Below are positions 19,419-27,007 of a DNA stretch of 64,000 nt, piece after piece. The notes beneath the pieces are model-generated. The model was not told where the DNA came from. It worked only from the letters and a program-made list of their open reading frames with translations, and made no database searches. Where the stretch lies: NCBI RefSeq assembly GCF_014204985.1, contig NZ_JACHMP010000001.1, positions 4,216,001-4,280,000 on the forward strand, written 5' to 3'. Origin of the DNA: Streptosporangium becharense (GTDB lineage Bacteria; Actinomycetota; Actinomycetes; Streptosporangiales; Streptosporangiaceae). How positions within the stretch are numbered: position 1 is the first letter of the stretch; every line of letters begins with the position of its first letter. The position numbers and the translations under genes were made by a program.

Positions 19419-19576
19419 AGGACTCCGCTGAGTTCGCAGGCACATTGACTGTAGGTGTTCGATGTGTAACCTACGGTGCCCGCTGGGAGCCCCGCGTGCA
19501 ACCCGAAGCAATCAAACGGCTGCAAGCTGTAGCGGTATGTGGCGATATTTCGGCCAGGAAAAGTCATGGCGCAGCA

Positions 19577-19655
19577 AGCCCGAGCCGAGCGACCGGTCAC
19601 CAGCCAAGCTCGGGAGCAAGCCGGAGCCGGAGCGGCCGGTCACCAGCCAAGCTCG
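19577..19655. repeat. 43-bp direct duplication across a stop codon
   Basis: GGTCACCAGCCAAGCTCG occurs at 19595 and again 43 bases later at 19638, with flanking similarity. The right copy contains the last codons and stop of the metallopeptidase gene, so the left copy is a duplicated 3' end. Confidence 0.75.
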
Positions 19656-19990
19656 TGCAGACGATCGTCGTCTATGCCGAAATGGTGGGCGATTTCGTGC
19701 ACGACGGTTATCTGCACCTCCTCGACGACGTCCTCCTCGGTCTCGCAGATCGAGCAGATGGGGTTGCGGTAGATCTCGATCCGGTCGGGTAACACTCCTG
19801 CGTACCACTCACCCCGTTCGGTGAGCGGAATGCCCGTGTAAAGACCGAGGAGATCTGGCTCGGGTGGGTCGTCGACGACCACCACGACCACGTTGTCCAT
19901 GACTTTCGTCAGCTCGGGAGGGATCGTGTCCAGCGCTTCGGCCACGAGCTCTTCGAACTTCTCCCGCGAGACCTCGATCACACCCGTCAT
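19640..19990 (-). CDS. Small zinc metallopeptidase-family protein (zincin-like)
   Basis: From ATG 19990 this 116-residue protein ends with VVHEIAHHFGIDDDRLHELG. The HEIAH (98-102) gives the zinc-binding HExxH, with a downstream Asp or Glu as a possible third ligand. The body includes a run of valines and LLGLYTGIPLTERGEWYAG. This is the short actinobacterial and proteobacterial metallopeptidase-like family once called DUF1025. Its substrate is unknown. It diverges from the metallophosphoesterase with only 33 bases between start codons. Confidence 0.88.
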   Translation of the reverse strand: MTGVIEVSREKFEELVAEALDTIPPELTKVMDNVVVVVVDDPPEPDLLGLYTGIPLTERGEWYAGVLPDRIEIYRNPICSICETEEDVVEEVQITVVHEIAHHFGIDDDRLHELGW

Positions 19991-20023
19991 TCTGCCCCGT
20001 GTTCCGGGTAGGAGTGGAGGCGC

Positions 20024-21526
20024 ATGAACATCGGCAGGTGGACCAAGGGGGCCCGGCGCTTCGCCACGGGGCGGATCGCGCGCGGCGTGGCGGTCGTCGC
20101 CGTCGCCATCGCCGGGGCCTGGCTCGGCATCGTGCTGGGCGGCTCCATCCGCAGCACGGTCGGCCCGGTCGAGCTGGGCATGGCGGCCGAGCCCTCCTGG
20201 ACGGGTGAGACCGTCGTCGACGCTCACCCTTTCGGCACGCTTCTGTTCGACACCCATGACGCCCCCGTCGGCCTGCGGGTGACCCTGGAGAACATCAACC
20301 CCGACCGGGCTCGCGGATTCCTCGACGATCCGCAGTTCTCCGCCGACCGGCTGCCCCGGCTCCTGGAGGAGGAACTGGGCGAGGGCGTCAGGACGATGGC
20401 GCTGCGCGCCGGCTTCTGCGGCCTGGCGGGCGCCCTGGTCGTCGCCCTCGTGGTCTTCCGGCGCCCGGGACCCGCCCTGGCGGGCATGCTGAGCGTCGCC
20501 GTGGCCATGGCCGGCACAGGCGCGGCCACGGCCCTCACCTTCCGGCCCGACTCCGTGGTGGAGCCGAAGTACACCGGCCTGCTGGCGGGCGCGCCGTCCC
20601 TGGTCGGCGACGCCGAGTCGATCGTGACCAGGTTCGAGTCATACCGGGTCCAGCTTGCCAAGATCGTGAACAACGTCTCCCAGCTGTACGACACGGTCTC
20701 CTCGCTGCCGGTCTACGACGCGGACCCCACCTCCATCCGGGTGCTGCACGTCTCCGACATCCATCTCAACCCCATCGGATGGAACCTCATCCGCTCCGTG
20801 ACCGCCCAGTTCGAGATCGACCTGATCATCGACACCGGTGATCTGACCGACCACGGCACCGGTCCCGAGGACAGGTTCGTCGAGGAGATCGGCACCTTCG
20901 GCGTGCCGTACGTCTTCGTGCGGGGCAACCACGACTCCAAGGCCACCCAGCGGGCCGTGGCGAAGCAGAAGGGGGCCGTCGTGCTCGACGGGGCCGCCCA
21001 GACCGTGGCCGGGCTGCGCATCTACGGCCTCGGCGACCCCAGGTTCACCCCTGACAAGTCCGTCCCCGTCGACTCCGACCTCGCCTCCCTGGAGGCGCTG
21101 GGCCGTTCCCACGCCGCCGGGCTGGCGCAGGAGACCGAGCCTGTCGATCTGGTCGCCGTGCACGATCCGACGATCGCCAAGGGCTTCTCCGGCGCCGTCC
21201 CCATGGTCCTGACCGGACACTCCCACGAGCGCTCCACCGAACTGCTCCCCTCCGGCACCCGCGTCCTGGTCCAGGGCTCCACCGGCGGCGCCGGGCTGCG
21301 GGCCCTCGAACACGACGAACCCACCCCCGTCGCGGCCTCCGTCCTGTACTTCGACCGCGCCACGCACCGCCTGCGGGCCTGGGACGACATCACCCTGGGA
21401 GGGCTCGGTGAGCAGTCCGTTCAGATCCAGCGTCACGTTGAGGCCGACCCTGGCCGTACAATTTCTCCTGTGCCGACGGTCACCCCGTCTCCAGCGGGGT
21501 CGGCCAGCGCCACGCCGACGCCGTAA
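20024..21526 (+). CDS. Membrane-anchored metallophosphoesterase
   Basis: This 500-residue protein starts at ATG 20024 behind GGAGTGGAGG. A membrane helix lies at about 20-45 and two more at about 127-175. The catalytic domain then shows the calcineurin-like motif set: VLHVSDIHL (DxH), IIDTGDL (GD), VRGNHDS (GNHD) and LTGHSHERS (GHxH), which bind two metals. It should hydrolyse a phosphomonoester or phosphodiester; the domain side relative to the membrane is not certain. The C-terminal tail is Pro/Ser/Thr-rich. A tRNA cluster follows. Confidence 0.93.
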   Translation: MNIGRWTKGARRFATGRIARGVAVVAVAIAGAWLGIVLGGSIRSTVGPVELGMAAEPSWTGETVVDAHPFGTLLFDTHDAPVGLRVTLENINPDRARGFLDDPQFSADRLPRLLEEELGEGVRTMALRAGFCGLAGALVVALVVFRRPGPALAGMLSVAVAMAGTGAATALTFRPDSVVEPKYTGLLAGAPSLVGDAESIVTRFESYRVQLAKIVNNVSQLYDTVSSLPVYDADPTSIRVLHVSDIHLNPIGWNLIRSVTAQFEIDLIIDTGDLTDHGTGPEDRFVEEIGTFGVPYVFVRGNHDSKATQRAVAKQKGAVVLDGAAQTVAGLRIYGLGDPRFTPDKSVPVDSDLASLEALGRSHAAGLAQETEPVDLVAVHDPTIAKGFSGAVPMVLTGHSHERSTELLPSGTRVLVQGSTGGAGLRALEHDEPTPVAASVLYFDRATHRLRAWDDITLGGLGEQSVQIQRHVEADPGRTISPVPTVTPSPAGSASATPTP

Positions 21527-21540
21527 GCCGGAAAGCCGCT

Positions 21541-21569
21541 TTGGCAACGGGGCAAAAGTCCCCTATGCT
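21541..21569 (+). promoter_or_regulatory. Promoter of the tRNA-Glu gene
   Basis: TTGGCA (21541-21546) and TATGCT (21564-21569) are separated by exactly 17 bases, a good match to a housekeeping sigma-factor promoter. It lies about 50 bases upstream of the tRNA-Glu 5' end. Confidence 0.7.
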
Positions 21570-21617
21570 TCAGAGGTCTCCAACGGAAGACGGCACGGAA
21601 CAGGACGCAAGTCCTGA

Positions 21618-21690
21618 GCCCCCATCGTCTAGTGGCCTAGGACACCGCCCTTTCAAGGCGGCGACACGGGTTCGAATCCCGTTGGGGGCA
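21618..21690 (+). tRNA. tRNA-Glu (anticodon TTC)
   Basis: A 73-base cloverleaf with acceptor GCCCCCA/TGGGGGC, anticodon loop CTTTCAA and T loop TTCGAAT. CCA is not encoded. It is the first of three clustered tRNA genes. Confidence 0.96.
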
Positions 21691-21800
21691 CGGCCGAGCG
21701 AAAGCTCACCGGGGAAACGGCAGGTCGAAGACCTCCGAAGAGCTGGTAAGCTAAGCAAGGCAAGAACGACAGGGGCCACAAACCCCGGTCAAGAAAACAA

Positions 21801-21875
21801 GGTCCTGTAGAGCAGTTTGGAGTGCTCGCCACCCTGTCAAGGTGGAGGTCGCGGGTTCAAGTCCCGTCAGGACCG
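21801..21875 (+). tRNA. tRNA-Asp (anticodon GTC)
   Basis: A 75-base cloverleaf with acceptor GGTCCTG/CAGGACC, anticodon loop CTGTCAA and T loop TTCAAGT. It is the second gene of the cluster. Confidence 0.96.
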
Positions 21876-21903
21876 CTCTGGTAGGTGTTCGATCCACCAA
21901 CTA

Positions 21904-21977
21904 GGTCAGGTAGCTCAGTCGGTACGAGCGTCCGCCTGAAAAGCGGAAGGTCGGCGGTTCGACCCCGCCCCTGACCA
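21904..21977 (+). tRNA. tRNA-Phe (anticodon GAA), integration target
   Basis: A 74-base cloverleaf with acceptor GGTCAGG/CCTGACC, anticodon loop CTGAAAA and T arm GGCGGTTCGACCCCGCC. Its 3' half from base 21931 is part of the 119-bp direct repeat found again at 36912, so the gene is the attB target of the integrative element and has been restored by it. Confidence 0.96.
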
Positions 21978-22049
21978 CATCAACTGAGCAGGGAAGACGC
22001 CCCGAACGATCATCGTTCGGGGCTTTTTTGATCTTCGGTGACAGCAACG
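21931..22049 (+). repeat. attL: 119-bp direct repeat (tRNA-Phe 3' half plus terminator)
   Basis: These bases match 36912-37030 at 117 of 119 positions, and the first 82 are identical. The repeat spans the tRNA anticodon stem to its 3' end, the downstream spacer, the terminator hairpin and a TGACAGCAAC motif. Duplication of this size shows that the element copy contributed a long identity segment. Confidence 0.95.
21999..22029 (+). terminator. Terminator of the tRNA cluster
   Basis: GCCCCGAACG and CGTTCGGGGC form a perfect 10-bp stem, extendable by two pairs, followed by six T. It is included in the att duplication; a second copy lies at 36980-37010 and a decayed third at 39480. Confidence 0.92.
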
Positions 22050-22060
22050 CTGACAGCAAC
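22039..22060 (+). other. Paired TGACAGCAAC repeats, likely integrase arm sites
   Basis: TGACAGCAAC occurs at 22039-22048 and 22051-22060, a 12-base period. The same pair with the same spacing lies just inside the right end of the element at 36811-36820 and 36823-36832, and a single copy ends attR at 37020. Tyrosine integrases of this type bind short arm-type direct repeats beside the core, and these fit that role. Confidence 0.6.
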
Positions 22061-22129
22061 GTCGACCGCTGGCCGAGGCTGCTCCACTGCCGTACACGGG
22101 GCTTGACGGGTGAAATCCAGCTGCGTCAT

Positions 22130-22169
22130 GCACCATGTTGCTCCATCGTGCTCCATGATGACCCATGCT
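22130..22169 (+). repeat. Four helically phased 10-bp repeats (GCTCCATNNT)
   Basis: Units GCACCATGTT, GCTCCATCGT, GCTCCATGAT and GACCCATGCT follow each other with an exact 10-base period, one helical turn. They lie between attL and the integrase gene and could be a Xis or regulator binding array. Confidence 0.6.
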
Positions 22170-22203
22170 CGGGCTACGCTAAATGCCTGCAACTCGTAAG
22201 CGG

Positions 22204-22302
22204 TGTCGCTAGCGACAGCAGAGAAGAGAGTGGCCCGACTCGACTAGCAGTCGAGCCGGGCCGGCTGTGGGATGGTCCGTCTGCTAGCTCCTCAGAGCTA
22301 GC
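22204..22302. other. Cluster of three inverted repeats between attL and int
   Basis: The 561-base gap 22050-22610 has no gene but is rich in symmetry. A 14-bp perfect palindrome lies at 22204-22217. A 14-bp stem with one mismatch follows at 22232-22245/22249-22262, and an 8-bp perfect stem at 22283-22290/22295-22302. None is followed by a T run on the plus strand. They may end the long minus-strand operon, form part of the attachment complex, or serve as an origin or transfer site. Confidence 0.55.
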
Positions 22303-22610
22303 AAAGCCGTCACCAAGGGGGCGAACCTTATCGCGGCTTCCAGGACGGGCCACACCCAGGCCCACGGTTGTGGACGTCGGTGCCTTCCAGCCATATACAT
22401 CACCTCCTCTCCTTGTCGGAGCCAAGCATTGGCATCTGACTACGGGGCGACGAGGAAGTGATGTGGCTGCTGTCCCACTGGTGTAGCCGTCCCAGGCTAG
22501 AACAGGGGACCGCACTGCATCTCGGTATATGCCGAACTTCCCGAAGATCGTGGCTAACCAATGCAGATCGCCCCGGCCGTCAGTGACCAGGGCGATCCGA
22601 GAATCGGCTT

Positions 22611-23882
22611 TCAGTCGAGGGCATCACCGAGCTTGCCGAGGGCGTTGCGCTTGTCGTCGAGGGATACGTGGGCGTAGATCGTCATTGTGACTTCGATGTC
22701 ACTGTGGCCGACGATGTCGCGGACGACCTGGGGTGGCACGCCGAGGTTGAGCAGCAGCGTCACACAGGTATGCCGGAGGTCGTGAAACCGCATGTCGCCG
22801 AGGCCGGCCGCCTTGCGGATCGTTCCCCAGCTCCGCCGGAGGTTGTCCGGCTCCATCGGGGTTCCGCGCCGGGAGGGGAAGACGAGGCCGTGTTCCTCCC
22901 AGTTCGGCCAGCGGTCGGAGCGTTCGGCGAACTGCCGCCTGCGATGCTCCCGGAGCGCCTCGACACAGATCGAGGGGAGCGGGACGGTTCGCTCGGAGTC
23001 GTCGGACTTGGGGCGGACGAACTGGAGACGGCCGCCGACCCGCTGGAGGGTCTGGATCACCTCCAGTTTCCCTCCGTCGAGGTCGACGTCCACCCAGCGG
23101 AGTCCGAGTAGTTCCCCGCGTCGTAGGCCGAGGCATAGGGCCAGGACGTAGAGCGCGGACAGCCGGTGCTCTCGGGCGGCCTTGAGGAGTGCGCGGGCCT
23201 GCGGCATGGTCAGGCCGCGGTTGACCTTGTACTTGGGCACCGGGACCTTGACGAGCTTGGCCGCGTTGCGGGGGATGATCTCCTCGCGTACCGCGGACTC
23301 CAGGGCGTTGCGGAGGACGGCGTGTACGGACTGAACCATGCGGGTCGACAGCCGGGACTCGCAGCATCGGCCGCTCTTGAGCGCGCAGCAGAGAGGCTTC
23401 TCCCGGGAGGCGTCCCAACCGTGCTTGCAGCACTGGCACTCGGTACGGGTGCGGGTGATGAACAGCCGGACGTCCTGGGCGTTGAGCTTGTTCAGCCGCC
23501 GCTTGCCCAGGCCGGGGATCAGGTGGAGCCGGACGACGCTCTCATAACCCTGGTAGGTCTTGGGACGCCGTTCCTCACGGACGATGTGTACCAGCCAGTA
23601 GTTCAGGTAGTCGCCGACGGTCCAGTTCTCCGAGGAGACGGGGATACCCTCGTCGGAGTTCTTCAGAAGCTCGGTCAGCTTCCTTCTGGCCTCATCCTGG
23701 GATCGGGCCGAGCCCTGCACTCGCTTGATGGCTCCGCCCGTCGTAGGAACGAAGGCGGCGTAGCCGTACCGGCCGTCCTTCCGGGGCCAGATGCTTCCCT
23801 CACCGTTGGAGCGCTTACGGATGCGGCGCCGGCTCTGCCGCTTCGGTTCCTCCTCGGGCGTGCCGAGCGCTGTCTTGGCCAT
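22611..23882 (-). CDS. int: Site-specific tyrosine recombinase (AICE integrase)
   Basis: From ATG 23882 (GGAGGT upstream) this 423-residue enzyme has the N-terminal arm-binding and SAM-like core-binding domains and a C-terminal catalytic domain. The catalytic residues are visible in LGLRRGELLGLRW (Arg), RFHDLRHTCVTLLL (His-x-x-Arg), VGHSDIEVTMTIYAHVS (His and the nucleophilic Tyr). A Cys-rich insert near residues 150-178 (CQCC, CCALKSGRCC) suggests a zinc-bound loop, seen in some related integrases. It would recombine attP with the tRNA-Phe site and, with Xis, excise the element. It is last in the operon; its ATG overlaps the xis stop. Confidence 0.95.
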   Translation of the reverse strand: MAKTALGTPEEEPKRQSRRRIRKRSNGEGSIWPRKDGRYGYAAFVPTTGGAIKRVQGSARSQDEARRKLTELLKNSDEGIPVSSENWTVGDYLNYWLVHIVREERRPKTYQGYESVVRLHLIPGLGKRRLNKLNAQDVRLFITRTRTECQCCKHGWDASREKPLCCALKSGRCCESRLSTRMVQSVHAVLRNALESAVREEIIPRNAAKLVKVPVPKYKVNRGLTMPQARALLKAAREHRLSALYVLALCLGLRRGELLGLRWVDVDLDGGKLEVIQTLQRVGGRLQFVRPKSDDSERTVPLPSICVEALREHRRRQFAERSDRWPNWEEHGLVFPSRRGTPMEPDNLRRSWGTIRKAAGLGDMRFHDLRHTCVTLLLNLGVPPQVVRDIVGHSDIEVTMTIYAHVSLDDKRNALGKLGDALD

Positions 23883-24061
23883 CACGCCACCTCCATCAGG
23901 TTGTGGATGCACTCGGCCACCGCGCCAACCGGGATCAGGCGACGACGCCGGATCTTCACGCTTCGGAGTTCCTTGGAGCGGATCAGGCAGTACAGGGTCC
24001 ACCGGCTCACCCGGAGGCGCGCGGCGGCCTCGTCGACGGTCAGGAGCTGTTCGTCATCCAT
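23882..24061 (-). CDS. xis: Excisionase (MerR-like HTH, Xis)
   Basis: A 59-residue protein with LLTVDEAAARLRVSRWTLYC followed by basic wing residues KIRRRRLIPVGAV. This is the compact winged helix-turn-helix of AICE excisionases. It starts at ATG 24061, eight bases inside the end of rep, and its TGA overlaps the int ATG by one base, so rep, xis and int are translationally coupled. Xis bends DNA at the att arms and favours excision over integration. Confidence 0.92.
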   Translation of the reverse strand: MDDEQLLTVDEAAARLRVSRWTLYCLIRSKELRSVKIRRRRLIPVGAVAECIHNLMEVA

Positions 24062-25427
24062 GGGCCTCTCCGGACAAAGGCGGAACGCTGTTGCCGGTTA
24101 AGGCAGCGGCGAGGAGGGCGTCTTCGATCGACAGGCCCTGTCCGGCGTACTCCCAGTGGGAGATGACGAGGACGGTGTCCTCGTCGAACAGGGGCAGCCG
24201 TCCGGTGGTGACGGCTTCTCCGCGCATGTGCTCGGTACGTGCGGCGCGGAGCTTGCCGAGGGTGGTGGAGTAGCGGCGGCTCTTGGTGGAGAAGTGGCCG
24301 CGGAAACCGAGCATGTGGGCCCACTTGACGAGCCGGAACTCGGCCAGCTCGTCGAGGACGCCCAGGCGCAGGCACTCGGCGATGAGCCGCCGGGCATGCT
24401 CCCGGATCGGAAGCGCCTCCAGGTCGTCAAGGGGGTTGATGCGCCGGTCGAGGGTGCCGACGCATTCGGCGGCCTTGGTGGCGTACTTGGCGACGTAGGC
24501 GGCCACGGCCTGATCGGTGAGGTCGCCGTGCAGGGTGATCGGCCGGACGTCGAGCTGCGTGCCCCACTGGAAGGCCCGTGTGGGTTCGCCGGGCACCTCG
24601 GGGGCGGTCACCGTCACCGCGGAGGCGGCGTGTTGGACGGCGTCGGTCAGCAGGTCGGCCGTCGCCCAGGCCGGAGGAGCCGTGCTGGGTCCCTTGGGGC
24701 CGTCGACGCGGATGACCGCGTGGAAGTGGACGACGCCGCGTCGTTGGTACTCGGCGACCTTGGCGAAGGAGATGACGACCTGTTCACGCAGCTCCCGCAG
24801 GGGCAGCCCGGCGTTCTTGGCGACCCGCCGGCGCAGGGCTTCGGTGAAGCGTCGCCACAGCTCCGGGGCCAGGGCGTTGAACAGCACGCTGCCCGCGTAG
24901 TCGTAGCAGTCGGGGCACAGCGGTTCGCCGAGACAGGATTCGTCGGCGCTGTGTCGGGCGGTGCAGGACATCACCCGTCCGTGCGGGCATTTCCCGGCGT
25001 CGCGGCGGGCGTGGCACGGCAGGACCGTGCCGTCCTTCTCTCGCCGGGTGTGCACGGTGCCGAAGGACGGGGCGGTCAGGGTGACGAACAGGCACGGGTG
25101 CGCGCTGACGGTGTCTGGGACGCCCTTGCCGCCGACCAGGCCGGCGCGGACGAGCTGGTAGGTGTCGGCCCGGTAGGTCTCTGCACAGGTGGGGCAGCGG
25201 GAGGCGCGGCGGGTCTTGCACGGCACCCGCAGTACGCCGTCCGGTTCGGTGGCGGTGGTGTAGGAGTGCAGCCGCTCGCCGGTGAGCGGGTCGACGTGGA
25301 AGACGTGGCCGCGCAGGTGGACGGGCTGTCGGCAGCCGCCGGTCCGGCGGATCTGCGCGGCCCAGCGGGCGTATTGGGGATCGTGGAGCCGGGCGATCAT
25401 CCCGGCTACCGCGTGGGTGCTTGGCAT
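24054..25427 (-). CDS. RepSA-like rolling-circle replication initiator
   Basis: This 457-residue protein resembles the RepSA family of pSAM2-type elements. It has Cys pairs CPTC and CPDCYDYAG that suggest zinc binding. The HUH-type metal motif lies in YQRRGVVHFHAVIRVDG, and the presumed catalytic tyrosine region is AAYVAKYATKAAE. The protein nicks the element's double-strand origin and primes rolling-circle replication of the excised circle. It lies in the same minus-strand operon as traB and xis-int. ATG 25427 is the first good start; its ribosome-binding site is weak. Confidence 0.9.
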   Translation of the reverse strand: MPSTHAVAGMIARLHDPQYARWAAQIRRTGGCRQPVHLRGHVFHVDPLTGERLHSYTTATEPDGVLRVPCKTRRASRCPTCAETYRADTYQLVRAGLVGGKGVPDTVSAHPCLFVTLTAPSFGTVHTRREKDGTVLPCHARRDAGKCPHGRVMSCTARHSADESCLGEPLCPDCYDYAGSVLFNALAPELWRRFTEALRRRVAKNAGLPLRELREQVVISFAKVAEYQRRGVVHFHAVIRVDGPKGPSTAPPAWATADLLTDAVQHAASAVTVTAPEVPGEPTRAFQWGTQLDVRPITLHGDLTDQAVAAYVAKYATKAAECVGTLDRRINPLDDLEALPIREHARRLIAECLRLGVLDELAEFRLVKWAHMLGFRGHFSTKSRRYSTTLGKLRAARTEHMRGEAVTTGRLPLFDEDTVLVISHWEYAGQGLSIEDALLAAALTGNSVPPLSGEAHG

Positions 25428-25532
25428 GATGGGGTGTGTCCCTTCCGGGCTGGTGAGGTTCGGTGCGGGATGGCCCCCGACGTGACGGACGTCTTGGCGG
25501 ATGTGTGGTCACGCCGGGGGCGCCGAGGAGTC

Positions 25533-25670
25533 TCAGACGAAGCCGAGGCCCTCGCAGTGCTTGCAGGTCTGGCCGTGGCCGTCGACGCCGGTCGCTCCGC
25601 AGTGGCAGCACAGCCAGCGTTTGGGGGCGGGCAGGACGATCGGGGCGGTGTCGTCGGGGTCGTCGGTCAT
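25533..25670 (-). CDS. Very small zinc-ribbon protein of the AICE operon
   Basis: A 45-residue protein with CCHCGATG and CKHCEGLGF, two CxxC pairs spaced as in a DnaJ-type or small zinc ribbon. It starts at ATG 25670, overlapping the stop of the gene above by four bases (ATGA), and precedes rep by 105 bases. Related elements encode comparable mini zinc-finger proteins at this place. Role unknown; it may bind the initiator or DNA. Confidence 0.7.
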   Translation of the reverse strand: MTDDPDDTAPIVLPAPKRWLCCHCGATGVDGHGQTCKHCEGLGFV

Positions 25671-25840
25671 GCGATCCACCGGCCGGTGTCGCGGTTGGGG
25701 GCGGTGTCGATGAACACGCGCCAGGTGTACGGGCGCCTGCGCCGCCGGATCGGGGAGACCGATCCGACCGGCAGGATCGTGCGGAGCTTGTTGACGGTGT
25801 GGACGAGTTCGGCGTGGGTGCCGTCGATGCGGATGCGCAT
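25667..25840 (-). CDS. Small basic hypothetical protein of the AICE operon
   Basis: A 57-residue protein beginning MRIRIDGTHAELVHTVNKLR, with a basic stretch IRRRRRPYTWRVFID. It starts at ATG 25840 with AAGGAC upstream. The predicted fold is a short alpha/beta unit with a strongly positive centre, suited to nucleic-acid contact. It overlaps the next gene by four bases, which supports both as real. No family recognised. Confidence 0.65.
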   Translation of the reverse strand: MRIRIDGTHAELVHTVNKLRTILPVGSVSPIRRRRRPYTWRVFIDTAPNRDTGRWIA

Positions 25841-25857
25841 GAGGGGTGTCCTTCGGG

Positions 25858-26229
25858 TCAGGCCGCGTGGGCCGGGGTGTCGGTGTCGATGTCGGGGGTG
25901 ACGGGGTCGGGGACGACGCAGCCCGCGTAGGAGGTGTCGGCGTCGCGACGGGCCCGAGCGTGGGCGAGGATGCCCACGGCCGCGTACTCGACCGGTCCGA
26001 AGAAGCGGGTGGTCTTGTAGTGGCCGTAGCCCCGGTCACCGGGGCTGATCTCGGCGCCGAGGAGACCGGCGATGACGTCGATCTCGGCGCGGATCTCGTC
26101 GTCGGTTCCGTCGGCGAAGTGGTAGATCCTCGGGAAGTCCGGGACGGGGACGCCGGGGTTGGCCTCCAGGAAGGCGGCCAGGTCGACGAGCCCGTTGATC
26201 AGGGCGGTGCGGTGGTCGGTGCCGGTCAT
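25858..26229 (-). CDS. Hypothetical AICE protein, 123 aa
   Basis: An acidic cytosolic protein with NGLVDLAAFLEANPGVPVPD and later YGHYKTTRFFGPVEYAAVGI. Its ATG 26229 follows GGAGAACACCC. It sits between the spread protein and the small-gene cluster, a place where pSAM2-like elements carry short conserved proteins of unknown role. No catalytic motif is visible. Confidence 0.75.
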   Translation of the reverse strand: MTGTDHRTALINGLVDLAAFLEANPGVPVPDFPRIYHFADGTDDEIRAEIDVIAGLLGAEISPGDRGYGHYKTTRFFGPVEYAAVGILAHARARRDADTSYAGCVVPDPVTPDIDTDTPAHAA

Positions 26230-26247
26230 GGGTGTTCTCCTTCGGGT

Positions 26248-26973
26248 TCAGGCGGGTTCGGGGCTGTCGCGCAGGGCATGCAGCAGGTCGGAGGCGAGCT
26301 GGCTGGACACCCCGAGCCGGGAGCGCAGGGTGTCGCGGGTGATGGGGCGGCCGTGCCGGGCGTGGTGTTCGTCGGCCACCCGGCGGGCGTAGTCGAGCAG
26401 CGCGCCGGGGACGGGACCGCTGTCGTTCTGGCCGTTCTCGGCGCTGTCCCGGTCGGGTACGGCAGGGCCGGGTGGTGGGACGAGCGCGGCGGGGCCTTCG
26501 GGGGCGACGGTCACCGCCGGAACGGTCTCCGGTACGGCGTCCGGAACGGGGACGGGCACCGGGGACGGTTCCGTACGGGGTTCGGAGGCGCGGCGTTCCA
26601 GCATGGAGACCGCGATGAGGAACGCTCCGGCCGGGGTCGCCGCGGTGATCCACCCCCACGGGGACGGTTCGGCCTGGGCGAGGTTGGCGGCCAGGGACAG
26701 GACGATCCCGCCGACGAGGACGAGCGTGGGCCAGGAGATCCAGCCGTCCGGCCGCCGGCCGTTCTTGCGGTCGCGCTGTCGTTCCCGCGCGGCCATGACA
26801 CAGGTCAGGTCGACGCAGACCGCCACGGCCCAGGCCATCCAGCCGGGTTGCCCGTGCTCGGTGGCGGTCTCGCGGATGTGGGTGAAGGAACCCGCCCCGG
26901 CGATCGCCGCGAGGATCAGTACCGGTCCGGAGTCGGCCAGCCGTACGGCCAGGCGGGGCGCGGTCGTGGTCAC
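26248..26973 (-). CDS. DUF2637 (SpdB-like) membrane protein with C-terminal HTH-like domain
   Basis: A 241-residue protein from GTG 26973 behind GGGAGGA. The N-terminal half has about four membrane helices and the DUF2637 hallmark WMAWAVAVCVDLTCVMAARE. A Pro/Val-rich linker (about 130-190) leads to a C-terminal helix-turn-helix-like segment, RPITRDTLRSRLGVSSQLAS. Such proteins are thought to help spread the element along the mycelium with the TraB pump, encoded immediately upstream. Confidence 0.85.
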   Translation of the reverse strand: MTTTAPRLAVRLADSGPVLILAAIAGAGSFTHIRETATEHGQPGWMAWAVAVCVDLTCVMAARERQRDRKNGRRPDGWISWPTLVLVGGIVLSLAANLAQAEPSPWGWITAATPAGAFLIAVSMLERRASEPRTEPSPVPVPVPDAVPETVPAVTVAPEGPAALVPPPGPAVPDRDSAENGQNDSGPVPGALLDYARRVADEHHARHGRPITRDTLRSRLGVSSQLASDLLHALRDSPEPA

Positions 26974-27007
26974 GGCAGGGTCCTCCCTTCTGAGGAGTCA
27001 GGCGGTC

